Made by a program: the position numbers and the translations under genes
Assembly (NCBI GenBank): GCA_947628395.1
Contig: CANQZP010000063.1
Coordinates: 1-7,526 of the forward strand
DNA length: 7,526 nucleotides
DNA from: an uncultured Clostridia bacterium
GTDB taxonomy: Bacteria; Bacillota; Clostridia; TANB77; CAG-508
Reading direction: 5' to 3'
Notes under the pieces: model-generated
Told to the model about the DNA's origin: nothing
Databases searched by the model: none
The model's input: only the letters and a program-made list of their open reading frames with translations
Shown: piece after piece, positions 1 to 6,480 of the stretch
How positions within the stretch are numbered: position 1 is the stretch's first letter
Layout: every line of letters begins with the position of its first letter

Positions 1-322
1 TCGTGTCAGCTTTTCCCGGAAAAGTAATATTTATAGGATTTTCAGGAGCAGGTCGGATACACTATTACAATTCAAACTCCACCATATACAGCCTCATATT
101 GCCATGTATCTCCTAACTTTATTGTAAAAGTTGGAGACATAGTACCTGTAAATAAACATATTGGTAATGTTGGACCTAGAAATGTTTATGGTGTCTTAAA
201 CAATCCATATAGAGATGAAAAAGGAAATCCTACTAATGGAGCAACTACTCGGACCACATTTACATTTTACATTAAAAAAAGACGGCGTAGCCGTCAATCC
301 TTTAAGTTATTTTGATATTTAA
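1..322 (+). pseudogene. M23 (LytM-type) metallopeptidase, 3' part, two +1 frameshifts
   Basis: This is the C-terminal part of a zinc endopeptidase of the M23 family, which cuts peptide cross-links in cell-wall peptidoglycan; the 5' end lies outside the window. Three successive frames joined together read as one M23 domain: SGAG then GYTITIQ, the VKVGD segment, then the zinc-binding GPHLHF motif and a tail ending DGVAVNPLSYFDI before TAA at 320-322. The joins fall at C54 and C250. Each is a single extra C in the context TCGGA, and dropping it restores the family sequence. Unjoined, the frame opening at position 3 meets a stop soon after the first join. The gene is convergent with the zinc-ribbon gene, with 4 bp between the stop codons, and its last codons contain the terminator of the opposite operon. 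It may be a young pseudogene or an intact gene with two sequence errors; family assignment is firm, status is not. Confidence 0.75.
274..295 (-). terminator. Intrinsic terminator of the efp operon
   Basis: On the minus strand GACGGC, loop TAC, GCCGTC forms a perfect 6-bp GC-rich stem followed directly by seven T residues. This is a standard Rho-independent terminator, placed 32 bp past the stop of the last operon gene (zinc-ribbon protein). It lies wholly inside the 3' coding part of the convergent M23 gene, where the same bases encode KKDGVAV. Confidence 0.85.
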
Positions 323-326
323 TATA

Positions 327-719
327 TTATTCATCTTCATCCCAATCGATTTCAATAATTTCTTGACACTCAGGGCAAGGAATTTCTTTAATTTCATCAT
401 CATACTCAGTCTGAAATTCAAAACCACAATAAGGACAAGTTATGAATATATCATATTCTTCTAACTCTATCATTTTCTCAAAATCATTGATTTTTCTTTC
501 TAGTTCTTTTAACTTTTCTTCATTTTTAGTATTCGTCTTTTCTATGAAAGCAATCTTTTCATCATATTTATCTATCATTAGATTACAATCATCTACTATA
601 CTTTGAACCATTGTATCTAATTGTTCTTTAGCTAAATTTAACTTTTTTTCATCCTTAATTGTATTTTCTAACGTCTCAATAATTCTTCTGTATTGTTCAC
701 CAAAATTCGACACTAGCAT
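327..719 (-). CDS. Coiled-coil zinc-ribbon protein of unknown function
   Basis: A 130-residue acidic cytosolic protein with no signal peptide or membrane segment. Residues about 10-90 are charged and heptad-like, consistent with a long coiled coil. Residues 95-118 form a zinc ribbon with two CxxC pairs (C95/C98 in CPYC, C115/C118 in CPEC), and the tail is very acidic (IDWDEDE). No enzyme motif is visible; such a layout suits a small metal-binding protein that pairs with itself or a partner, but the function is not known. It is the last gene of the operon, 15 bp behind efp, which suggests co-transcription. AAAGGAG sits only 3 nt before the ATG, which is tight. A GTG at codon 3 would have a 9-nt spacing and is a possible alternative start. 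Confidence 0.85.
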   Translation of the reverse strand: MLVSNFGEQYRRIIETLENTIKDEKKLNLAKEQLDTMVQSIVDDCNLMIDKYDEKIAFIEKTNTKNEEKLKELERKINDFEKMIELEEYDIFITCPYCGFEFQTEYDDEIKEIPCPECQEIIEIDWDEDE

Positions 720-734
720 TATCTCCTTTAAATC

Positions 735-1301
735 TTAAATTCTTTCCATATATTCACCAGTTCTAGTATCTATTCTTATTACATCTCCTATATTAACAAA
801 TAGTGGGACTGAAATTTCATATCCATTTTCTAGAGTAGCTGGTTTTCCTGATGTAGTTGTTGTATTTCCACTAAATCCAGGTTCTGTATATGTAACCTCT
901 AATTCTACAAACATAGGTGGCTCTACTGCAAATACATTTCCTTTAAAAGATAATATTTTTACATTCATATTTTCTTTAATAAATTTTAAAGCGTCACCAA
1001 TTTGTTCTTTATTTAAAGGCATTTGTTCATAAGTTTCATTATCCATAAAATAATATAAATCTTCATCATTATATAAATATTGCATATCTCTTTTATCAAT
1101 TTCTGCACCTTGTAATTTTTCTGATGGATTAAAAGTTTTTTCTAAAACTGAACCATTTATTACATTCTTTAGTTTTGTTCTAACAAAAGCTGCTCCCTTT
1201 CCTGGTTTTACATGTTGAAATTCAACAACTTTATAAACTGAACCATCCATTTCAAAAGTAGTTCCATTTCTTAAATCTCCTGCCATATATACTTCTGCCA
1301 T
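735..1301 (-). CDS. efp: Translation elongation factor P
   Basis: EF-P binds between the ribosomal P and E sites and promotes peptide bond formation on stalling motifs such as consecutive prolines. The 188-residue product is close to the usual 185 and collinear with the family: an N-terminal KOW-like domain (MDGSVYKVVEFQHV), the conserved loop KPGKGAAFVR with the tip lysine at K35 (the residue modified in many bacteria), then two OB-fold domains ending in GDVIRIDTRTGEYMERI. The start is fixed by AAGGAGG at 1310-1316, 8 nt before the ATG. The N-terminus carries a few residues more than the Bacillus protein (MAEVYMAGDLRNG). It lies directly behind the M24B aminopeptidase gene, the arrangement of yqhT-efp in Bacillus, and has its own promoter in the intervening gap. 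No EF-P modification enzyme is present in the window. Confidence 0.97.
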   Translation of the reverse strand: MAEVYMAGDLRNGTTFEMDGSVYKVVEFQHVKPGKGAAFVRTKLKNVINGSVLEKTFNPSEKLQGAEIDKRDMQYLYNDEDLYYFMDNETYEQMPLNKEQIGDALKFIKENMNVKILSFKGNVFAVEPPMFVELEVTYTEPGFSGNTTTTSGKPATLENGYEISVPLFVNIGDVIRIDTRTGEYMERI

Positions 1302-1336
1302 TATTATTTCCTCCTTAAATTTGATTAACTCTATCT

Positions 1337-1365
1337 ATATTACTACATTTTATGCATAAAATCAA
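1337..1365 (-). promoter_or_regulatory. Promoter in front of efp
   Basis: On the minus strand TTGATT (1360-1365) and TAATAT (1337-1342) are separated by exactly 17 bp, a good vegetative sigma-A type match. It lies in the 81-bp gap between the aminopeptidase stop and efp, the largest gap inside the operon, so efp and the zinc-ribbon gene can probably be expressed apart from the upstream genes. Confidence 0.7.
1347..1362. promoter_or_regulatory. Perfect 16-bp palindrome in the efp promoter spacer
   Basis: ATTTTATGCATAAAAT is identical to its reverse complement and occupies the spacer between the -35 and -10 boxes, touching the -35 box. The position suits an operator for a dimeric repressor. 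No regulator family can be named from the sequence, and AT-rich DNA yields such palindromes by chance more often than mixed DNA. Confidence 0.35.
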
Positions 1366-1382
1366 GTAGTTGATAACTTTTT

Positions 1383-2447
1383 TTAGCAATTTATTATTAC
1401 TATGTCTTTACTAGATTTTGTAAGAACTGTTGCACTTCCCTTATTTATTAAGACAGTATCTTCAATTCTAACACCAAACTTTCCAGGAACATACACACCA
1501 GGCTCGATAGTTAAAACCATGTTTTCCTTTAATAAATTATCTACATTTGTACTGTAAAAAGGTTGTTCATGAATATCTAAACCTACTCCATGTCCAGGTG
1601 AATGCATAACTGCAAATCTATGTAATTTAATATTATCATTTATAGTTTTCGTAATAGTTTTTAAATTAGCTCCCTCTTTAAACTCTTTTATAGTCATTTC
1701 ATTTTGATATTTAACTAACTCATACGCTTCTTTATACTCGTCCTCAATATAATTTATAAATATTGTTCTAGACATATCTGAACAATAACCTTTATATTTA
1801 CAACCAAAATCTAATAAAATTATATCTCCTTCTTTTATTCTTCTAGTACTAGGAGTTGCATGAGGCATCGAAGAATTATGACCAGAAGCTACAATTGGCT
1901 CAAACGAAATATCATCTGCTCCATTTAATTTCATAAATTTTTCAATCTCAAATGCAATTTCTTTTTCTGTTATTCCTCTTTTAATAAAACTCTTTAGATG
2001 TTCAAAACACTTATCAGTTATCTCACAAGCCTTTTTTATATTCTCTATTTCAAATTCCTCTTTAACAGCTCTTTGAGTCTCAATTATCCCCTCTGTTTCC
2101 ATTAAATTTACTCTATACATTTGAAGCATGTTTTTATATTCTTCATAAGTAACATATTTTTCTTCAAATCCAACATTCTCGCAAAACATAAAAAAGCTAG
2201 AATAATCATCTTTACTTAAATTCTTTTTATCTTCTACTATAATCTCATCATCTATAGTTAAAATTCTATTTACAGCTTCAGTATATCTACTATCTGTTAT
2301 AAAAATATTTTCTTTAAGAGTAATTAATAAAACTCCTTCAGCATCAACTCCCATTAAATACTTAATATTTAATGGATTTGACACAATCATTCCTTGTAAA
2401 TCTTGACTGCGAAGCCTATCTCTTAACCATTTAATTTTTAAATTCAT
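1383..2447 (-). CDS. Xaa-Pro aminopeptidase, M24B family (YqhT-like)
   Basis: A dinuclear-metal peptidase that removes an N-terminal residue preceding proline, acting in cytosolic peptide turnover. At 354 residues it has the usual length of the short Bacillota form: a creatinase-like N-terminal domain (about 1-125), then a pita-bread catalytic domain. The five metal ligands are all present: D213 (LLDFG), D224 (YCSDMSRT), H286 (HSPGHGVG), E315 (TIEPGVY) and E329 (GVRIED). H196 in SMPHATPS and H293 in IHEQPF match the conserved active-site histidines. AGGAGG at 2458-2463 lies 10 nt before the ATG and overlaps the stop of the upstream A24 gene, so the two are likely translationally coupled. Whether it prefers dipeptides (PepQ-like) or longer peptides (PepP-like) cannot be told, so no symbol is given. 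Confidence 0.93.
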   Translation of the reverse strand: MNLKIKWLRDRLRSQDLQGMIVSNPLNIKYLMGVDAEGVLLITLKENIFITDSRYTEAVNRILTIDDEIIVEDKKNLSKDDYSSFFMFCENVGFEEKYVTYEEYKNMLQMYRVNLMETEGIIETQRAVKEEFEIENIKKACEITDKCFEHLKSFIKRGITEKEIAFEIEKFMKLNGADDISFEPIVASGHNSSMPHATPSTRRIKEGDIILLDFGCKYKGYCSDMSRTIFINYIEDEYKEAYELVKYQNEMTIKEFKEGANLKTITKTINDNIKLHRFAVMHSPGHGVGLDIHEQPFYSTNVDNLLKENMVLTIEPGVYVPGKFGVRIEDTVLINKGSATVLTKSSKDIVIINC

Positions 2448-2461
2448 ATTCCAAGCACCTC

Positions 2462-3202
2462 CTATTTATTAATTAAATTTAGGAACCATTGCCCTGAAAA
2501 TAAAAACCATAACCAAGAAAACAAATATTGCTCTGGAATAAAAATTCCTACAAATACGGCCATTACTATAAATGGTCCAAACGGAATATATTCACTCGTT
2601 TTCTTTACTTTAAATATTAAAAGACCAATACTTAAAATTGCACCTAGCAAAAATGAAACAATTGCTATCATAATTATACTTTTAAAACCAAAATATAATC
2701 CTAAAGCTCCCATGAACTTGACATCACCAAATCCCATTGCCTCTTTACCTGCAATAAGTCCACCTAAAAGTGTAATAATAAGGAAAATTCCGCCACCAGC
2801 AAGCATTCCATTTATTCTATTAAAAGCTATACTTATTCCATTAGGATTCAAAATTCCAATTAAAAATACAAAAATAAGTCCAGTTTCAAAAATAGTAAGT
2901 ACTAACCTATTAGGAATAATTTCTTTTTTATAATCAATTATAAAAGCAGAAACAAGCATAGGTGTCAAAACTAAATATGAAATCAAATCTAGATTTGCAT
3001 ATAAATCTTTTTCAATTCCTATTACAAATAAAATTGCAATATATAAAATAAACATTACTGTCATAATCCCATAATAAATAGGATATTTTTTCTTTTTTAT
3101 ATCTGATAAAACTTCTTTTGAAAAAACTTTTTTATGGCTAATTAATCTATAATTTATAATTCCTATCATTTGCCCTACAAAACAAGCAATCAAGCCGTAC
3201 AA
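2462..3202 (-). CDS. A24 family prepilin-peptidase-like membrane protease
   Basis: An integral membrane aspartic protease of the GxGD class; relatives cleave the leader of type IV pilin-like or competence pseudopilins. The product is very hydrophobic, with about seven or eight membrane segments. The two catalytic aspartates are D90 (AFIIDYKKEIIPN) and D160 (GFGDVK), followed by the family motif EYIPFGPF. The first segment (YGLIACFVGQMIGIINYRL) matches the usual start of the family. The loop after it lacks the CxxC pairs of bifunctional prepilin peptidases, so a methylase function is doubtful. The start is uncertain: TTG at 3202 has no ribosome binding site. An ATG at 3229, overlapping the yqeG stop as TAATG, is in frame but separated from the rest by a TGA at 3212-3214. 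No pilin gene is visible nearby, so the substrate is unknown. Confidence 0.85.
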   Translation of the reverse strand: MYGLIACFVGQMIGIINYRLISHKKVFSKEVLSDIKKKKYPIYYGIMTVMFILYIAILFVIGIEKDLYANLDLISYLVLTPMLVSAFIIDYKKEIIPNRLVLTIFETGLIFVFLIGILNPNGISIAFNRINGMLAGGGIFLIITLLGGLIAGKEAMGFGDVKFMGALGLYFGFKSIIMIAIVSFLLGAILSIGLLIFKVKKTSEYIPFGPFIVMAVFVGIFIPEQYLFSWLWFLFSGQWFLNLINK

Positions 3203-3228
3203 GTAAATATATCAATATATGTACATCA

Positions 3229-3744
3229 TTAAAATACATCGTCGTTCGAACCTTTCTTCTTTTCTATATATTTTTTTAGTAGATGATTTTCAAGAGGTCT
3301 TTTTATTTTTGTAATAAATATATCTTTTTCTCCTACTGGTTTAACTAAAATCGAAAACATTCCCATTCTATTAGCCCCCACTACATCAGTAAAAAGCTGA
3401 TCACCTACTACTGCAATTTGAGAAGATTTTAAATCAAGTTTTTCCTTTGCTTTTTTAAAACCACTCTTAAAAGGTTTTTTTGCAAACATAATATAAGGAA
3501 CATCTAAAACTTTAGAAACAGTTTCAACTTTATCTTTTTTATTTGTATTAGATAAAATCATACACTGTATTCCATCTGATTTTAATTCTTCACACCATTC
3601 CTCAGCACCATCTATTAAATTTCTATCATAATCTACTAAAGTATTATCAACATCAATTATTAGACCTGTAATCTTATTCTTTTTAAGCAATTCTGAATTT
3701 ATAAGTTTTACACTATCTAAATATAAATCAGGATAAATATTCAT
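3229..3744 (-). CDS. yqeG: YqeG-type HAD phosphatase
   Basis: A 171-residue HAD-superfamily IIIA phosphatase of the YqeG group; the physiological substrate is not settled. The HAD motifs are complete, counted from the chosen start: motif I DVDNTL with nucleophile D31 and acid D33, motif II at S65 (ILSNTN), motif III K90 (AKKPFK), motif IV VGDQLFTD with D115 and D120. The tail is strongly basic before a short acidic end. The ATG at 3744 is chosen because GGAGG lies just ahead of it; a GTG 18 bp further upstream extends the frame but lacks a ribosome binding site. It is the first gene of the operon and its TAA overlaps an ATG (TAATG) of the next reading frame, a coupling arrangement. Confidence 0.9.
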   Translation of the reverse strand: MNIYPDLYLDSVKLINSELLKKNKITGLIIDVDNTLVDYDRNLIDGAEEWCEELKSDGIQCMILSNTNKKDKVETVSKVLDVPYIMFAKKPFKSGFKKAKEKLDLKSSQIAVVGDQLFTDVVGANRMGMFSILVKPVGEKDIFITKIKRPLENHLLKKYIEKKKGSNDDVF

Positions 3745-3748
3745 AAGT

Positions 3749-3753
3749 CCTCC
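3749..3753 (-). promoter_or_regulatory. Ribosome binding site fixing the yqeG start
   Basis: GGAGG on the minus strand ends 4 nt before the ATG at 3744. It falls downstream of the alternative GTG at 3762, so only the ATG can use it. Confidence 0.75.
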
Positions 3754-3766
3754 AATTTTCACTTAT

Positions 3767-3795
3767 ATATTATCAATTCGTAATCTTTTTGTCAA
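3767..3795 (-). promoter_or_regulatory. Promoter of the yqeG-efp operon
   Basis: On the minus strand a consensus TTGACA (3790-3795) is followed after exactly 17 bp by TAATAT (3767-3772), 23 bp before the yqeG ATG. This is a near-ideal sigma-A type promoter. Confidence 0.8.
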
Positions 3796-3801
3796 TTTTT
3801 A

Positions 3802-3830
3802 TTGTCAATATTTTTATTTATTGTTATACT
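3802..3830 (+). promoter_or_regulatory. Promoter of the MFS transporter gene
   Basis: TTGTCA (3802-3807) and TATACT (3825-3830) are 17 bp apart, 30 bp ahead of the ATG. It is divergent from the operon promoter, with 6 bp between the two -35 boxes, so both polymerases probably cannot bind at once. Confidence 0.75.
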
Positions 3831-3860
3831 TTTATTATCTACAAATGACAAGGAGGTCCA

Positions 3861-5177
3861 ATGGACGAAGAAAAAATTATAAATTCAAATAGGAAACACA
3901 ATTTAAGAATATATCCTTTATATAAAATGCTATCATGGGATTTGCTTTTTTATTACGCAATATCTTTCCTATTTTTAAGTAATTGTAAAGGCTTTTCTGC
4001 TTCACAAATTTTGCTTGCAGAATCATTTTATCCATTATTTAAAATTATTTTTCAAATTCCATGTACTATTTTAATAGATAAAATTGGTAAAAGAAATTCT
4101 TTAATAATTGGAAATATATTTATATTTCTTTATGTATTATTCATAATGGGAGCAAATTCTTTATCAATTCTAATTTTAGCTAACTTATTTTGCGCAATTG
4201 GATATGTTATAAAAGGAACAGTTGAAACAAATATTTTATTCGACTCTATTCCTAAAACAGAAAAAAGAAGTAAAATTTTCTCTAAAGTTGATGGTATAAG
4301 TTTTGCTTTATTCTATGTTTTTGAAGCAATTAGCTCAATAATTACTGGATTTTTATATGTCATAAATCCGTATGTGCCTATGACAGTTTGTTTAATATTT
4401 TGCGCCATAGCAGTTATTATTTCTTATAGTTTTAAACATATTCCATCTAACGGAAATATAGATAATGAAGAAGAACAAGAAGAAAATGTAGGAGCAATTA
4501 CACGATTTAAAAATTATTTTAAAGGACTATCATCAGCTTTTAAATACATTTTTAGATCAGGAAGATTACGTGGTTTAATATTATTTAATGCTGTATTTTC
4601 ATCATTATTATCTTTGTTAGTTACTCTTAGAAGAAGTTTATTAAATGATATTGGCTTTTCTTCTAAAGATTTAGGAATAACATTTGCTATTTTAGGAATA
4701 ATTGCTGCAATAACAGCTGCAAAAACTAACATATTTCATAAAAAATTAGCTAATAAAGCTTTAACATATTTTGGATTATACTATACTTTTTCATTAATTT
4801 TATCAGGAATTATTGTACTCTTAGACTTGCCAAATTACATTATGCTCCCACTACTTATGCTAACACTAATTTTACAATATTGTATAAAAGGTCCTTATTA
4901 TACACTAATAAAAAAATATTTAGCAAACTTTTCAACAAGTCAAATGAGAATAAAAATATCGTCAGCCAATTATTTAATGGAATGTATTGCATCAACCCTA
5001 CTTACATTCTTTAGTTCATTTTTACTTGAAATTACAACAACTGCATATGCTACTGTAATAATAGGTTGTATATTCTTTGTTACACTAATAATAATTTTAG
5101 AATATATGAGAACACGAGTAGGACTAAAACCAGAAGAATATGGAAAAAACGATATTGAATATAAAGAATTAATGTAA
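3861..5177 (+). CDS. MFS transporter, substrate unknown
   Basis: A 438-residue polytopic membrane protein of the major facilitator superfamily, a proton-coupled or facilitated transporter in the cytoplasmic membrane. About twelve hydrophobic segments fall in two halves. The first cytoplasmic loop carries a motif A remnant DKIGKRNS at D73-S80. The halves are joined by a hydrophilic, strongly acidic loop at about 196-210 (NGNIDNEEEQEE). The basic N-terminus and the lack of a signal peptide fit an inside N-terminus. AAGGAGGT at 3850-3857 sits just before the ATG and settles the start. It is transcribed alone from its own promoter, away from the operon and towards the DGR. Nothing in the sequence tells the substrate; drug or nutrient efflux are both possible. 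Confidence 0.9.
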   Translation: MDEEKIINSNRKHNLRIYPLYKMLSWDLLFYYAISFLFLSNCKGFSASQILLAESFYPLFKIIFQIPCTILIDKIGKRNSLIIGNIFIFLYVLFIMGANSLSILILANLFCAIGYVIKGTVETNILFDSIPKTEKRSKIFSKVDGISFALFYVFEAISSIITGFLYVINPYVPMTVCLIFCAIAVIISYSFKHIPSNGNIDNEEEQEENVGAITRFKNYFKGLSSAFKYIFRSGRLRGLILFNAVFSSLLSLLVTLRRSLLNDIGFSSKDLGITFAILGIIAAITAAKTNIFHKKLANKALTYFGLYYTFSLILSGIIVLLDLPNYIMLPLLMLTLILQYCIKGPYYTLIKKYLANFSTSQMRIKISSANYLMECIASTLLTFFSSFLLEITTTAYATVIIGCIFFVTLIIILEYMRTRVGLKPEEYGKNDIEYKELM

Positions 5178-5198
5178 AAAAATTGGGCATTTTGCATT

Positions 5199-5225
5199 GT
5201 AGGGGCGATTTTAATCGCCCACTAC
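5199..5225. repeat. REP-like palindrome between the MFS gene and the RT gene
   Basis: GTAG, GGGCGATT, a 2-nt loop, AATCGCCC and then CTAC after one bulged A form a GC-rich inverted repeat in an AT-rich gap. The GTAGGGGCG...CGCCC pattern resembles dispersed palindromes that I recall from Clostridia genomes. It lies 21 bp behind the MFS stop. A run of T does not follow on either strand, so it is not a typical intrinsic terminator, although it could shield the transcript 3' ends. Only one copy is in this window. Confidence 0.55.
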
Positions 5226-5236
5226 TCCTGAACCAA

Positions 5237-5282
5237 CAAAAAAAAACAAAACAGACATAAAGATATGCAAAATCTGCACATC
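5237..5282 (-). terminator. Weak candidate terminator behind the RT gene
   Basis: Just past the RT stop on the minus strand, GATGTGCA and TGCATATC pair over 8 bp (one G-U) around a 5-nt loop (5262-5282). About 8 nt later comes a T-rich stretch with a run of nine T. The gap between stem and T run is longer than ideal, so the call is tentative. Confidence 0.4.
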
Positions 5283-5289
5283 TTTTACA

Positions 5290-6420
5290 TTAAAAAATCT
5301 TAAACTTTAATTGTACATCATCCAAAAATATTAATTTTTGTACTTCTTTAGGCAAAATACTCGAATAATTATATATAAGTTTTCTACAATTATATCTTTT
5401 TAAACTTCCAATTTGTGAATTAGTTTTAGCTAATAAATTATTAATATCCTCATATTGAATTTGCCTAGCTTTTTCATATATCCTTACAATTGTTGTTTTC
5501 TTTGCTTTTTGATATCCATATGGATACGAAACTTTACCTAAAAACGGTACTCCATGATAAGCAGTATCTATTATTGTTTTCTTTTCATTTATCATTTGAT
5601 TAGTTTCTCTAAGTTTATTCATTATACTTGGTAATTTTTCTATTAATTCTTTTTTACTACTAGAAATAATTACAATATCATCAACATAACGAATATATTT
5701 TGTTAATTTTAGCTCTTTTGTAACATAATTATCAAAATCACTTAAGTTTAAATTACTACCAGCTTGAGAAGTTAAATTTCCAATAGCCATCCCATAATCT
5801 GATTTTGGATTCATTTTTCGTCTTTCAGGAACTTTTCTCCTCATATTCTCATTACACTTATATTTACAATTTACTGCAGGATTATTTTCAAATATTATTG
5901 GAGTCAAATATAAAAGTAATTCTTTATGTTTTCCTTTATATTTATTTTTAATTAATTTCGCAAATTTGTCACTTACCTGTTTTAGATCTATAGACATAAA
6001 ATATCCAGATAAATCAATCTTTAAGAAGAAACAATCTTTACTTCCTTTTTTAGACGTCTCAATAAGATGCTTTTTTAATAAACTAAGAGCATATTCATTC
6101 CCTCTTCCTTTTCTACAAGAACAACATCCATCAACTAATTCTTCTTCTAAAATATTCTCAATTTCTTTCATATAAAAATGTTGTATTACCCTATCACAAA
6201 ATTGCGCTGCATATATCTCTCTTAATGCCGGATCTGTAATTACATAACAATTAGACTGCCTTGGAACATACTCACGATTATTTAACATATCTAATATTTG
6301 GATTAAATTTTTACATAAACTATCATTAACAAAATTATATGTTCCCATTTTTCTCTTTTTATTCTTTAAGCATAACTCATATGCGCAATACAACTCCTCA
6401 AAAGTTACTTTTTCATCCAT
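5290..6420 (-). CDS. DGR reverse transcriptase
   Basis: This enzyme copies the template-repeat RNA into cDNA with errors at adenines, feeding mutagenic retrohoming into the target gene. The chosen product has 376 residues, normal for the class. Fingers motifs include DPALREIYAAQFCDRVIQH (about 63-81) and CRKGRG (102-107). Motif A is KIDLSGYFMSI with D136, motif B is GNLTSQ (214-219) with the SQ typical of DGR enzymes, motif C is YVDD (245-248), and motif E is FLGK. No maturase, protease or integrase domain is seen. The ATG at 6420 is chosen because GGAG lies 6 nt ahead; the ATG at 6432 has only a weak GAAGAG that is tied up in a hairpin. The frame stays open upstream through the TR, so longer GTG starts there are artefacts of the repeat's own coding frame. 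Confidence 0.95.
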   Translation of the reverse strand: MDEKVTFEELYCAYELCLKNKKRKMGTYNFVNDSLCKNLIQILDMLNNREYVPRQSNCYVITDPALREIYAAQFCDRVIQHFYMKEIENILEEELVDGCCSCRKGRGNEYALSLLKKHLIETSKKGSKDCFFLKIDLSGYFMSIDLKQVSDKFAKLIKNKYKGKHKELLLYLTPIIFENNPAVNCKYKCNENMRRKVPERRKMNPKSDYGMAIGNLTSQAGSNLNLSDFDNYVTKELKLTKYIRYVDDIVIISSSKKELIEKLPSIMNKLRETNQMINEKKTIIDTAYHGVPFLGKVSYPYGYQKAKKTTIVRIYEKARQIQYEDINNLLAKTNSQIGSLKRYNCRKLIYNYSSILPKEVQKLIFLDDVQLKFKIF

Positions 6421-6426
6421 ATTTTT

Positions 6427-6430
6427 CTCC
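6427..6430 (-). promoter_or_regulatory. Ribosome binding site for the RT start at 6420
   Basis: GGAG on the minus strand with a 6-nt spacer to the ATG at 6420. It overlaps the alternative ATG at 6432 (ATGGAG), which is therefore the less likely start. Confidence 0.6.
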
Positions 6431-6434
6431 ATTA

Positions 6435-6466
6435 AAAAATACTCTTCAAAAAAGAAAAGTATTTTT
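6435..6466 (-). other. 13-bp hairpin between TR and RT
   Basis: On the minus strand a 13-nt arm (6454-6466) pairs with 6435-6447 around a loop of six T. All 13 pairs form in minus-strand RNA if one U-G wobble is allowed; on the plus strand that pair would be a C-A mismatch. It sits 14 nt past the TR end and directly before the ATG at 6432. It could mark the 3' end of the TR RNA, protect it, or limit RT translation. Confidence 0.55.
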
Positions 6467-6480
6467 CTATTTATTATAAT

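Noticed and set aside
2712..2933. Plus-strand open frame inside the A24 peptidase gene
   Set aside because: It is an antisense shadow of a membrane protein gene with no ribosome binding site or family resemblance.
3229..3762. A 177-residue YqeG starting at GTG 3762
   Set aside because: The ribosome binding site GGAGG lies inside this longer frame, directly before the ATG at 3744.
4514..5197. Two minus-strand open frames opposite the MFS gene
   Set aside because: Both are short antisense shadows of hydrophobic coding sequence, with no start signals.
5966..6175. Plus-strand open frame opposite the RT gene
   Set aside because: It is antisense to the conserved RT motifs and has no supporting signal.
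5290..6420. RT as a group II intron maturase or retron
   Set aside because: There is no maturase or endonuclease domain, no intron RNA fold and no msr/msd; the SQ in motif B and the TR/VR pair fit a DGR.
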